DNA from: Firmicutes bacterium UBA2598
GTDB taxonomy: Bacteria; Bacillota; PH28-bin88
Assembly (NCBI GenBank): GCA_002339345.1
Contig: DDKM01000046.1
Coordinates: forward strand, 1 to 41,366
DNA: 41,366 nucleotides
Reading direction: 5' to 3'
Shown piece by piece: positions 33,011 through 41,302 of the stretch (the first letter of the stretch is position 1; every line of letters starts with the position of its first letter). A program made the translations under genes and the position numbers. The notes under the pieces were generated by a model. The model ran no database searches and was not told the origin of the DNA. It worked only from the letters and a program-made list of their open reading frames with translations.

Positions 33011-33478
33011 TTACCAGAACCATAAATCGAACAAGGCCCTCGGCCAGTACAATTTCATTACATCACCGAACAGGTTGATGGCTAGAACGGTGATGACCAC
33101 ACCCACCAAAGCCGGTAGCAACCGCATCCTGGCCTCCATTAGGAGAAATCCAAGGAGAAACAACGCGGTAGCCGCCATGAGCCCAATGAAGTAAATCAAT
33201 AATATGTACCCGAAAAACCATCCCAGGTACTTTAGAGCTGCCGGAATCCTTTCCAGCATTTGGGCTTCCAGTCCGTCATCCTCCCCCCCCGCTGATGGAG
33301 CGGCAATGCTCGCCCGTATCTCCATTACCAGTTGTATAATTAACAGGATAACGGCTCCCACGGAAATGTACAAGGGGAAAAATTGCGCCAGTTCTGCAAA
33401 ATCCCTGGCTTGCCAGGCAGCCCAGGTAAAAAGCAATAACAACGCCGACACAAACCCGATCCGGTATTTATATCTCAA
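33011..33478 (-). CDS. tctB: Tripartite tricarboxylate transporter small membrane subunit (second copy)
   Basis: The 155-residue membrane protein has four hydrophobic segments and the TctB pattern FAELAQFFPLYI, LERIPAALKYLGWFFGYILL and VVITVLAINLFGDVM. It is a clear paralogue of the TctB at 37.6 kb (WAAWQARDFAELAQFFPLYI against WAAWEARSFAELAQFFPNYI), though well diverged in the middle. TctB partners the large channel subunit TctA; here TctA is missing except for a vestige, so this copy may work with the TctA at 38-39.5 kb or be idle. The TTG start forms TTGA with the stop of the vestigial TctA frame, just as in the intact copy. Confidence 0.85.
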   Translation of the reverse strand: MRYKYRIGFVSALLLLFTWAAWQARDFAELAQFFPLYISVGAVILLIIQLVMEIRASIAAPSAGGEDDGLEAQMLERIPAALKYLGWFFGYILLIYFIGLMAATALFLLGFLLMEARMRLLPALVGVVITVLAINLFGDVMKLYWPRALFDLWFW

Positions 33479-33540
33479 CCCTGCTCACCCTCGCCATACC
33501 CTCCGGCGGGCCCAGGCCATCTTTAAGCTGGTAGTACAGT
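33475..33540 (-). pseudogene. tctA: 3' vestige of a second tctA
   Basis: Just upstream of the second TctB the minus strand keeps traces of the TctA end: TACCAGCTTAA (as in the intact gene, coding YQLK) and, after a frame change, codons for GEGEQG before TGA, against EGGHQG and TGA in the intact gene. CAGGGTTGAG at the junction with TctB is identical in both copies. Only these few blocks match, so the call rests mainly on position. The rest of the gap to 33681 shows nothing definite. Confidence 0.5.
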
Positions 33541-33681
33541 TGGGGACGGGAACCGACCCGATATAATGGACCTAAGGGTCCGGAAGAAAAAGCGAAAATC
33601 GTTTGAAGCAGAACGGAGGAACTGACCAAGTAAATCGGCCAACTGCCCATAGAGGGTCAATTGGTTGACAGTTCCTGGGCA

Positions 33682-34194
33682 TTAAGTGTTACTGATACCA
33701 CTACCTTTTTGCAAATAACCCTCTAACCCGCCACAAGCCAGGATGCTCATGATGATTTCCGGCATGGGCTCGGCGGTAAAATTCTCCTCGGTTGTTAGAT
33801 TCTGAATAAGCCCTTTTTGCAGATCAATTTCCAGATGATCACCCTCGTTAACCTTGGCTGTCAGGTCTGGACAATAAAGTGCCGGAAGCCCAACGTTAAT
33901 GCAGTTGCGGTAAAAGATGCGTCCAAAAGAAGAGGCGATAACAGCTCCCAGTTCCAAGGCCTTCAGGTTCACCGCCGCCTCTTCCCGACTTGACCCACAC
34001 CCGAAATTCTCCCCGGCTACAATGATATCGCCAGGTTTGACTTTTTTGCTGAAATCCGGGTCAATGGGCTCCATCGCATGAAGGGCAGATTCCTTGGGAG
34101 ACAGGTACTTGTTTAGATATATGGCCGGGGCGATAATGTCGGTATCGATATCATGGCCGAATTTCCATACCCGGCCACGGATGATGTTGTTCAT
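33682..34194 (-). CDS. Aconitase-family small subunit (LeuD/HacB/DmdB-like)
   Basis: With the ATG at 34194 (GGGAGGAAAGG upstream) the protein has 170 residues, normal for small subunits of two-chain dehydratases. It has GRVWKFGHDIDTDIIAPAIY, PGDIIVAGENFGCGSSREEA, LELGAVIASSFGRIFYRNCI and NVGLPALYC. The loop that sets substrate choice reads YLNK here; YLVY-like loops are typical of isopropylmalate isomerase and YLRT of homoaconitase, so neither matches. It starts 20 bases after the large subunit gene, as in leuCD pairs. With a carboxylate transporter on both sides and no other leucine genes, I think it acts on an imported branched or homologous dicarboxylate such as dimethylmalate or citramalate (inference). 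Confidence 0.85.
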   Translation of the reverse strand: MNNIIRGRVWKFGHDIDTDIIAPAIYLNKYLSPKESALHAMEPIDPDFSKKVKPGDIIVAGENFGCGSSREEAAVNLKALELGAVIASSFGRIFYRNCINVGLPALYCPDLTAKVNEGDHLEIDLQKGLIQNLTTEENFTAEPMPEIIMSILACGGLEGYLQKGSGISNT

Positions 34195-34214
34195 TGACCT
34201 TTCCTCCCTGTCCA

Positions 34215-35468
34215 TCAATAAAACTCCCTTGGGTCGGCTATTTGTCCTTTTACTGCAGAAGCGGCCACCGTCGCCGGGGAGGCCACAAAAATCTCCGAAG
34301 TGCCGTCACCCAACCTGCCCTTGAAGTTGCGGTTCTGGGCGGAGATGCACCTTTCCCCGACACCTAGCACCGGGCTGATGCCGGCGGCACAGATGCCACA
34401 GCCCGGCCAGTGGATGATCGCTCCCGCCTGGTGAAAAGTATGGATTATTCCCTCTTCCAGGCACTGATGGTATATTTCTGCCGAACCGGGCGTAATGATC
34501 ATCCGCACATCGGGATGTACCCGCCGTCCATGCAAAATGCGAGCAGCCATCCGCATATCTTCCAGACGCCCCCCGGTGCAGGTACCAATGGCCGCCTGGT
34601 GAATTTCCAGCCCTCCCACCTGGGCTACCGGTTGAACATTTTCCAGGTTGTGGGGACAGGCCACTAGGGGCTCCAAGGCATCCACGTTGAAGTGATAGGT
34701 TTCCTCCCAAATTTCATCAGGGTCACTGACCACCGGCGTGAATGGTCGGTTTACCCTACCGTCAAGAAAATCAAAGGTTTTTTGGTCGACGGCAAAAAGC
34801 CCGCACTTGGCGCCCAGTTCCACCGACATGTTGGCTATAGCCATCCGCCCGTCTAGGCTCATGGCGTCCACCGCCTCGCCGGTAAATTCTATGGCTTTAT
34901 AAAGAGCCACCTTAGTGCCTAGGCGCTGGAGGATCAGCAAGATAATGTCCTTGGCCATCACCGGCCCGGACAATTTACCATCGATTACAATCCTGATAGT
35001 TTCCGGTACCCTAAACCAGGTGGTGCCTTTGGCCAGAACCCCAGCCGCTTCCAGGTGGCCTACTCCGGTGGCTAAAGCCCCAAAAGCTCCACCGGTGACT
35101 GTGTGGGAATCGGTACCCACCACCAGGGAACCTGGCCACACATGCCCTTTTTCCGGCAACACCTGGTGGCAAACCCCAGCCCCCATAGGGTAATAATGTT
35201 TTACTTGATGCTTCTTAATAAACTCCCGCAATTCCTTCTGCTTGTTGGCCGAGGCAATAGCCTTGGGCGGCACGTCGTGGTCAAAAATCACCACCAGCCG
35301 ATCCGGATCCGGCATCCGGTCAATACCCAGGGAGTTGAACCGGTCCATCATCCTCACCCCGGACCGATCATTGGTCATCACCACATCCACTTTACACTCC
35401 ACGATTTCACCCGGAATCACTTTTTCCTTGCCGGAAGCTCTAGCCAAAATCTTTTCGACAATCTTCAT
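34215..35468 (-). CDS. Aconitase-family large subunit (LeuC/HacA/DmdA-like)
   Basis: The 417-residue protein is the large, iron-sulfur subunit of a two-chain dehydratase. Ligands are Cys297 in IGTCTGGRLEDM and Cys357/Cys360 in WPGCGICAAG; the active-site loops MGAGVCHQVLPE, VVGTDSHTVTGGAFGALATG and NRNFKGRLGDGTSEIF are present. The length (417) is that of the archaeal/anaerobe type of isopropylmalate, homoaconitate or 2,3-dimethylmalate dehydratase rather than the 466-residue enterobacterial LeuC. The usual GSCTNGR is GTCTGGR here. It would form a heterodimer or tetramer with the small subunit 20 bases downstream. The ATG has only a weak upstream GGGGG. Confidence 0.87.
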   Translation of the reverse strand: MKIVEKILARASGKEKVIPGEIVECKVDVVMTNDRSGVRMMDRFNSLGIDRMPDPDRLVVIFDHDVPPKAIASANKQKELREFIKKHQVKHYYPMGAGVCHQVLPEKGHVWPGSLVVGTDSHTVTGGAFGALATGVGHLEAAGVLAKGTTWFRVPETIRIVIDGKLSGPVMAKDIILLILQRLGTKVALYKAIEFTGEAVDAMSLDGRMAIANMSVELGAKCGLFAVDQKTFDFLDGRVNRPFTPVVSDPDEIWEETYHFNVDALEPLVACPHNLENVQPVAQVGGLEIHQAAIGTCTGGRLEDMRMAARILHGRRVHPDVRMIITPGSAEIYHQCLEEGIIHTFHQAGAIIHWPGCGICAAGISPVLGVGERCISAQNRNFKGRLGDGTSEIFVASPATVAASAVKGQIADPREFY

Positions 35469-35506
35469 TCATCCAAACCCCCATGAAGTTTATCTCTGGG
35501 TGTTCG

Positions 35507-36598
35507 CTAGACCTTGGTCAAATACCAATGAAATAGTGGCTGAAGAAGCAAGTATATAGTTAATAATCGCATTAGCTGAAAATAGACTACTTTTAAAACG
35601 TCTACACCAATGTCGTTTGCCACGACCACCATTTGTATTAACCCTGCCGGCGCTGCGCATAACAGGCAAGTGTTGAATTCCCACCCAGTCATGGATTTTA
35701 ATAGAAACGCCAGCAAAATACCACTTAACACAATAACTGCGGAGAATAGCATAATGACCAAGATTAATGAGGCAAATTGGTGCGGTACTTCCGGCCCAAA
35801 CTGCAGTCCGACAGTTACACCCACACCGATTTGCGCCCATTGATGCCACCTTTCTGGGATGTCTGCGTGTCGATTTAATAAAACGTTGCTGGCACCCACA
35901 CCGATCATAGCCCCTATCATTGGACCCGCCGGGAATCCCAGGTACAGAAAAAATAGGCCAATTATCAGTCCGCTGATCAACACTTCCGGGCACGGCTGCC
36001 ACTTAGCCGAGGGGGCGGTGGAATCTTCCATCTCTCTCGTCGCTGCTTGTTCTGACATGGTTTCACTTTTAAAGGTCCTAATTACCCACAACGGTATAAT
36101 GATGATTACAAGAATCATGCGTACCAACTGTAAAAGCACAACCATGGGCGTATCTGCCCCATAGGACATGGCAATGACACTTACTTCCACAATACCGCCT
36201 GGCGTGGCTCCAAAGAGCGCAGATGCAAGGCCCAAGTCTGTAGTTAAAACCAGCATTTCGGCAGCCAACGCCGTAGTTCCTATGGTCCAACCTACCACTA
36301 CAAGGGTGGGAAGTACCATGTCCTTCAGAAAAACAAGCTTTTCCCGGTCAACCCGTGTGCCTAGTGCAGTACCTAATACCAATTGGAACAACGGGTTGAC
36401 CAGGGCTGGCAGGTTGGGCAGCGATACCCCTGTGGTTTGCACAGCCGCAACCAAAAGCATCGGCCCAAGCAAGGCTGAGGCCGGTGCCTTGACGGCTTTT
36501 GCCAGTTTCCATCCCAGGATGGCTATCACCAGTAAGCTTGTATACCCCCACCAATCGACTGCCAAACCCGTCTCCACTCCCTTTTTTTGGTGAATCAA
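35507..36598 (-). CDS. AbrB-family membrane protein (PF05145, putative transporter)
   Basis: This membrane protein of about 360 residues has roughly ten hydrophobic segments in two similar halves; ALFGATPGGIVEVSVIAMSY in the first half matches CAAPAGLIQMVVVANDIGVD in the second, the duplicated unit of the AbrB family (not the DNA-binding AbrB of Bacillus). Members are often named ammonia monooxygenase-like by mistake; several lie beside TTT genes and are thought to move organic acids, without proof. The TTG at 36598 overlaps the TGA of the broken aconitase gene as TTGA; another TTG at 36565 with GGGAGTGGAG upstream is also possible. The last 60 residues exist a second time at 30.8-31.0 kb. 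Confidence 0.8.
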   Translation of the reverse strand: MIHQKKGVETGLAVDWWGYTSLLVIAILGWKLAKAVKAPASALLGPMLLVAAVQTTGVSLPNLPALVNPLFQLVLGTALGTRVDREKLVFLKDMVLPTLVVVGWTIGTTALAAEMLVLTTDLGLASALFGATPGGIVEVSVIAMSYGADTPMVVLLQLVRMILVIIIIPLWVIRTFKSETMSEQAATREMEDSTAPSAKWQPCPEVLISGLIIGLFFLYLGFPAGPMIGAMIGVGASNVLLNRHADIPERWHQWAQIGVGVTVGLQFGPEVPHQFASLILVIMLFSAVIVLSGILLAFLLKSMTGWEFNTCLLCAAPAGLIQMVVVANDIGVDVLKVVYFQLMRLLTIYLLLQPLFHWYLTKV

Positions 36599-37566
36599 TT
36601 TTGCCTGTTTTTCACCCAGTTCAGCATGCCGCCAGCCGCCAAAACCTCCTCTGCCTATCGGTCAGCTATGTCTTAACCGCGAGGCTTTCGCCGGTGGAAA
36701 GGTTTTTAACGGTGATGGTAGGAGCGCCGCTCGTAATGGCCTGTTTCAACGCCGTTATTTCCAGCTCGTGACCCTGCTGAATACGGTCGTAGTCAGCAGG
36801 GTCACAAAACATCAATGGTACGATGCCAACGTTGATTAAATTGTCATGATGAATCCGGGCCATGGATTTGGCAATTACCGCATTAACCCCCAGATACATG
36901 GGCGCCAGAGCAGCGTATTCCCTACTGGAACCCTGGCCGTAATTGTCACCACCCAAAATGGCTCCCCTCCGGCCTGCTTGGCTCACTTGGCAAAACCAGG
37001 ATCAATGGGCTGAAATACGAACTCAGCCATGGCCGGAATATTGGAGCGCAGAGGTAGATACTTGGCACCGGCAGGTGCAATGTGATCAGTGGTGATGTTA
37101 TCCCCCCTGATGAAAACCTCACCCTGGATGGTCTCCTCCAGTTCACTTCTGGTAGGCAGAGGCTTGATATTTGGTACACGGCGTACTTCCACATGGCCGC
37201 CATCTACAGGTGGAAGAAGTATCATGCTGTCATCGACAGGATAGCTAGCCGGCGGTTCAACCGCCAGTGGTTCACCCAGGGTGGTCGGGCTGACCAGACT
37301 GCCGGCAATAGCGCTGGTAGCAGCAGTTTCTGGGGTAGCCAGGTATACTTCCGCATCGGCAGTGCCACTGCGGCCCAAGAAATTACGGTTGCTGGTCGGC
37401 AGGAAAATGCCCTGGGAGGGAGGCGCCTGACCTACCCCAACACAGTACCCGCAGACACATTCCAAAATCCGTGCACCAGCTGTAATTAGGTCCCCTAAGC
37501 TGCCATCATCGGCCAGCATGGATTCTGTTTCATGCAACGCTAATGATTAGTCATACTTAGTCCCAT
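36595..37566 (-). pseudogene. Degraded aconitase-family gene (first copy)
   Basis: The original start survives: AAGGAGAGAAAACT then ATG at 37566 and MGLSMTNH, against MGLNLTEK in the intact gene, followed by TAG. About 325 residues are then missing, including the SCT cluster ligand. Homology resumes at MLADDGSLGDLI (near 37519) and runs to DPGFAK, where TGA stands for a codon of the intact gene. After a frameshift it continues with GAILGGDNYGQGSSREYAA to SLAVKT, meets a TAG, and after another frameshift ends AAGGMLNWVKNRQN and TGA. So there is one large deletion, at least three stops and two frameshifts. Two sections (36983-37537, 36666-36986) still look like ORFs but cannot make an enzyme. 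Confidence 0.92.
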
Positions 37567-37614
37567 AGTTTTCTCTCCTTTAAGACAATGACATCGGCAC
37601 CCCGGCCAATTAGA

Positions 37615-38067
37615 TTAAAACAAGGATCCCATGAGCGATTGGGGCCAGTCAAGCGACAATACATCACCCAATAACTTGGTAATAACAACGGTAATACCGG
37701 CAGCAAACAGCGACTGCCACCAACTAATTTTTGCTTCTACTACTAAAAACATGAAAATGAAAACCCCTGTGGCTACAAAAAACCCTACTAGATATATAAT
37801 AAGAAAATATCCGAAAAACCAGCCCAGGCTTGCTAGGGTGGCCGGGATTCTTTCCCGGAACTCTACGGTTGACCCATTCCCCTGAGGGTTACTCCTCCGA
37901 GATTTGATCTCCCTTACCAGTTCAAACAATAATAAGGGAATGGCAAAAAGTACAATATAATTTGGGAAAAACTGTGCTAACTCGGCAAAACTCCTTGCTT
38001 CCCATGCCGCCCAGCCATTTAGAAGTAGCAATGCTGCGATAAAAGTTATCCGGCTATTGCTGCTCAA
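37615..38067 (-). CDS. tctB: Tripartite tricarboxylate transporter small membrane subunit
   Basis: The 150-residue protein has four membrane segments with the TctB hallmarks SFAELAQFFPNYIVLFAI, ERIPATLASLGWFFGYFLII and TVVITKLLGDVLSLDWPQS. It forms the membrane part of the carrier with TctA. The TTG start (38067-38065) overlaps the TGA of tctA as TTGA with GGAGGG eight bases upstream, so the two subunits are translationally coupled. Confidence 0.92.
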   Translation of the reverse strand: MSSNSRITFIAALLLLNGWAAWEARSFAELAQFFPNYIVLFAIPLLLFELVREIKSRRSNPQGNGSTVEFRERIPATLASLGWFFGYFLIIYLVGFFVATGVFIFMFLVVEAKISWWQSLFAAGITVVITKLLGDVLSLDWPQSLMGSLF

Positions 38068-39563
38068 CCCTGGTGCCCTCCTTCCACAGCCATGATTTGT
38101 TTAACGGAACGCTTCTTAAGCTGGTAGCCGCCCCATAACAACAAAATGACCGCAATACCAATGATGATCACGCCCGGAAAAAGCAGCCATGAAAAGCCAT
38201 AACGGGACATGGATATCCAAAGATACCTTTCGGTGGATTTAGCCAATACAAACCCGATCAGCAACGGTGCTCGAGGCCAATCCAAGTGTTTCATCACCCA
38301 CCCCAACAACCCAATGGTAAAAAATACGATTATGTCGCCCCAGTGCCTGCTGCTTTGGTATGATCCCATGATCAGGATAACCAAAAGAAAGGGTACAAGC
38401 TTCTGGGCGGGTATCATGCAGATGCGAGCCATGGGCTTGGTTAGAACCAGGCAGAGGGTAGCACCGATAATATTGGCCAAAACCAGTGTCCAAATGATTG
38501 ACAAGAGCAGGGTCAGTTGGTCGGTCACCATCCGGGGCCCTACCTGGACCCCCATTAAAGTCAATCCGCCCAATAATATAGCGGTGGTACCACTGCCCGG
38601 AATACCAAACATCAGGGTGGGGATCAAGGCTCCTCCTTCTTTGGCATTGTTGCCACTCTCTGGCGCGATAACCCCTCGGATATCACCTTTGCCAAAATTC
38701 TCGGTATTTTTGCAGAACTGCATGGCTGCCCCATAATTAATCCAGTTAACCACGCTACCGCCTAACCCCGGAATAAAGCCAACCAGGGCACCTAAGGTTG
38801 CAGACCACAGCACCAGAACTTTCTCCCTAATAACATCTTTAAAGCCCTGCACAAAGCCGCCCCGGGCCTCTTCAGACTTGGAAATGCTGCGCCGTTCCAC
38901 CAATAAATCAAGCAATTCCGGAAAAGCAAACAAGCCGAGAGCCAAAACCGCCAAGGGAATACCATTATACAAATATAGCATATCAAAGGTGTAGCGGTAT
39001 TCCGGCACCGCAGGGGCCCCACCCACCGCCCCCAACAAAAGGCCTAAGGCCCCGGCCAGGATACCCCTGGTTGGGGCATTACCTGCCAAAATACCCACCA
39101 TGCTGAGTCCAAGAATGGATAGCATAAAGAGTTCCGGTGATTTGAACGCGAGGACCAATGGTCTAAATATGGGAATCGCCAGAAAAAGAATGAAGCCACC
39201 GATGATGCCGCCGAGCATTGAGCAAAAAAATGCTGCACCTAGCGCCCTGGAGGCCTCACCCTTTTGGGCTAAGGGATACCCATCCAAAATGGTGGCCTGG
39301 GCTCCTGACGAACCTGGAACACCCATCAGCACCGATGGGAAGGTGTCGCTGGTATGAATAACGGCTGCCATCCCAAGAAGCATCGCTATACCGGTATAGG
39401 GATCCATACCAAAGATAAACGGCAGTAGAATAGACATACCGACCATGCCGCCAAGACCTGGCAGAATACCAATGACTATTCCCACTCCGATACCAACAAG
39501 CATAAAGCCCAACCTTAGCGGATCGAGCATAATAAGCAAAGCTTGTAAGGCAGTTTCGAGCAA
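38064..39563 (-). CDS. tctA: Tripartite tricarboxylate transporter large permease subunit
   Basis: The 499-residue protein has about twelve membrane segments and the two copies of the TctA signature: GIVIGILPGLGGMVGMSILL near residue 28 and LVGFIPGLGGSVVNWINYG near 260. ESGNNAKEGGALIPTLMFGI and the substrate-region segment GVPGSSGAQATILDGYPLAQ are as expected. It is the channel for a secondary, ion-driven uptake of a carboxylate delivered by TctC. The start is TTG with AGGGGTG upstream. It follows tctC after a 120-base gap containing a hairpin, and couples to tctB downstream. Confidence 0.95.
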   Translation of the reverse strand: MLETALQALLIMLDPLRLGFMLVGIGVGIVIGILPGLGGMVGMSILLPFIFGMDPYTGIAMLLGMAAVIHTSDTFPSVLMGVPGSSGAQATILDGYPLAQKGEASRALGAAFFCSMLGGIIGGFILFLAIPIFRPLVLAFKSPELFMLSILGLSMVGILAGNAPTRGILAGALGLLLGAVGGAPAVPEYRYTFDMLYLYNGIPLAVLALGLFAFPELLDLLVERRSISKSEEARGGFVQGFKDVIREKVLVLWSATLGALVGFIPGLGGSVVNWINYGAAMQFCKNTENFGKGDIRGVIAPESGNNAKEGGALIPTLMFGIPGSGTTAILLGGLTLMGVQVGPRMVTDQLTLLLSIIWTLVLANIIGATLCLVLTKPMARICMIPAQKLVPFLLVILIMGSYQSSRHWGDIIVFFTIGLLGWVMKHLDWPRAPLLIGFVLAKSTERYLWISMSRYGFSWLLFPGVIIIGIAVILLLWGGYQLKKRSVKQIMAVEGGHQG

Positions 39564-39633
39564 GTCTTTTTCACCCCTACTTATGCATATGCAGAATTTT
39601 TTCTTTAAATTTTAATCAAGATTGGTTGGAAGG

Positions 39634-39664
39634 GAGGGGAGGAAAACAAATGTATCCTCCCCTC
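39634..39664 (-). terminator. Intercistronic hairpin between tctC and tctA
   Basis: GAGGGGAGGA (39634-39643) and TCCTCCCCTC (39655-39664) form a perfect ten-base stem with an 11-base loop, 21 bases after the tctC stop. There is no T-run on the minus strand. Such hairpins often protect the binding-protein mRNA, so that more binding protein than permease is made. Confidence 0.6.
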
Positions 39665-39685
39665 TTTACTGGTGTAAACACTTGC

Positions 39686-41188
39686 CTAGAGTGATTTTAC
39701 CCCGTATTTATCCCTCAGGAATTTACGGACCCATTCCAGAACGCTTTCGGGCACAGCCATGATGTCGCGCACTGTTTTTTCAAGATCCTCGCCCACAAAC
39801 ACACCGTATCCGCCCAGTGCCTCCCTGGCTTTTTCATAAAACTCAGGATCTACACTTAAGGCATAGGCTGCCGCCCGTAGGTTCGCAATTGCCTCAGGTG
39901 GAGCATCACTGTGCACCCAAAGTGGCTTAGCAATGGTTACATTACTTCCTACAAAGGCTTTATAGGCTTCCCATGCGGGACCAGAGGGTTCCTTGCCATA
40001 CATGGAAATATGGAGCTCTCTGATGGTTGGTAGTTCTGGAAATGCCGGGTCACGAACCAATTGGCCGCCCTTCATCATCCCCTGCGTAGCGATAGGAATA
40101 GCTTTCTTGGCTGCCACCAACGGCTCCACCTGGGCCTTGTACGCTGAGGCCAACTGGAAATCAATGTTGCTTTCCCCTTGCTCAAAGGCTACCCGGGTTG
40201 GTCCCCGTCCTTCATAGCCCAATACCGTCTTAACCTCAATACCAAGCACTTCCCAGGCTAGTAGCATAATTACATCCCACCCCGTTGCGCTAACACCCGC
40301 ATAAACCAACGGTTTGGCCGGTTTCAACAAGTCCTTGGGTTCCTTATAACCAATGCTTGGCGAGACATAAATGACCGCACCTTGAGGTATAGTCAGGATG
40401 GGCGTTAGTTTTTTCAGATCGTACTTAACACCTGTCTGACCTAATAAATATGGGTTGTGAGTGGAACCACTGGTCGCTATCAAATGGAGTCCGTCGTGGG
40501 GACGATTCAATTCGTACGTATTAGCCCCAGTTATACTGCCTCCACCAGCGACATTAACCACCTGAACCGATGGCTTGCCCTGCAAGTGCTTGTTAAAGAA
40601 CGGGGCCAAGGCTCTTGCTGTGACATCAGTTCCACCGCCTGGGGCAAAAGGTACCAAGAGCTCAACCTTCTTACCTTTGTAAAAATCGGTGGTAGCCACC
40701 GAAGGCGGTGTTGGCGGCGGAGCTGTTGCCGGTGTCGGTGTCGGTGTCGGTGCCGGTGCCGGTGTAGGTGCCGGTGTCGGTGTCGGTGCCGGTGCCGGTG
40801 CCGGTGTCGGTGCCGGTGCCGGTGTAGGTGCCGGTGTAGGCGTAACAGCCACACTGGGGGCCGGGGCCGGCGCCGCTGCGGACGGTTTGGTGGCCGTCGG
40901 CGCAGTAGTTGTGGGTACAGTAGCTGCCGGTGCAGTAGGTGTAGGTGCAGGTACTACAGTTGCTGGGACAACGGGCGTTGTGGCCGGTGCAGGTGCCTGT
41001 GCAGGATCAGCAGTCGGCGCAGGCGCCGGATTCGGGTCTGCCGCCGGCGCAGGTGCTGGCGCCGGCGCAGGTGCTGGCGCCGGCGCCTCGGCCGTCTTCT
41101 TGGAACCACATCCGGCCAGGCCAAAACTAAATACCAGGGTCAATGCCAGTAATACTACAAGCCACTTGTTCCGTCTTAACTTAATCAA
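39686..41188 (-). CDS. tctC: TctC-type solute-binding lipoprotein with long Pro/Ala/Thr linker
   Basis: The 500-residue protein has a lipoprotein signal (WLVVLLALTLVFSFGLAGCG, lipobox Cys27), then about 130 residues (35-165) made almost only of Ala, Pro and Thr, and then a normal Bug/TctC domain: KVELLVPFAPGGGTDVTARA, VVNVAGGGSITGANTYELN and YAGVSATGWDVIMLLAWEV. TctC proteins trap carboxylates outside the membrane and pass them to TctA/TctB. A linker of this length is rare and would let the domain reach away from the membrane through the wall. The TTG start has GGAGGACGGGAG upstream. First gene of the carboxylate cluster. Confidence 0.92.
   Translation of the reverse strand: MIKLRRNKWLVVLLALTLVFSFGLAGCGSKKTAEAPAPAPAPAPAPAPAADPNPAPAPTADPAQAPAPATTPVVPATVVPAPTPTAPAATVPTTTAPTATKPSAAAPAPAPSVAVTPTPAPTPAPAPTPAPAPAPTPTPAPTPAPAPTPTPTPATAPPPTPPSVATTDFYKGKKVELLVPFAPGGGTDVTARALAPFFNKHLQGKPSVQVVNVAGGGSITGANTYELNRPHDGLHLIATSGSTHNPYLLGQTGVKYDLKKLTPILTIPQGAVIYVSPSIGYKEPKDLLKPAKPLVYAGVSATGWDVIMLLAWEVLGIEVKTVLGYEGRGPTRVAFEQGESNIDFQLASAYKAQVEPLVAAKKAIPIATQGMMKGGQLVRDPAFPELPTIRELHISMYGKEPSGPAWEAYKAFVGSNVTIAKPLWVHSDAPPEAIANLRAAAYALSVDPEFYEKAREALGGYGVFVGEDLEKTVRDIMAVPESVLEWVRKFLRDKYGVKSL
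40720..41090 (-). repeat. Low-complexity repeats coding the Pro/Ala/Thr linker
   Basis: Within tctC, hexamers of the type GGTGTC, GGTGCC and GGTGTA (plus strand) repeat without break from about 40728 to 40850, and a 12-18 base unit GGCGCAGGTGCTGGCGCC repeats at about 41045-41090. All units keep the frame. The hexamer run is prone to slippage, so linker length should vary among strains. Confidence 0.9.
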
Positions 41189-41219
41189 TTCTCCCGTCCT
41201 CCTTTATTAATAATAGGCT

Positions 41220-41302
41220 CTCGGCATTCGCCGAGTCAGATGGCACAAGGCTTTCCTTGAACCATCGATATTGAATTCCTCCTACATTTCGGTAGGGGGA
41301 TT
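41220..41302 (-). promoter_or_regulatory. Hairpin-rich leader of tctC
   Basis: Three inverted repeats lie upstream of tctC: CTCGGC/GCCGAG (41220-41235), ATGG-CAAGG/CCTTG-CCAT (41240-41265), and CCTAC/GTAGG (about 41281-41298). A TCGACA with a poor -10 about 17 bases on near the window end is the only promoter hint. The second repeat, with two arms interrupted by two bases, looks most like a protein operator; the others may be RNA hairpins. Confidence 0.4.

Noticed and set aside
35507..36598. AbrB transition-state DNA-binding regulator
   Set aside because: The protein is a ten-segment membrane protein; the shared name is misleading.
40457..41210. Plus-strand ORFs rich in Arg/Cys or Gly/Ala/Val
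   Set aside because: They are antisense readings of the hexamer repeats in tctC; the repeat biases create long open frames in several phases.
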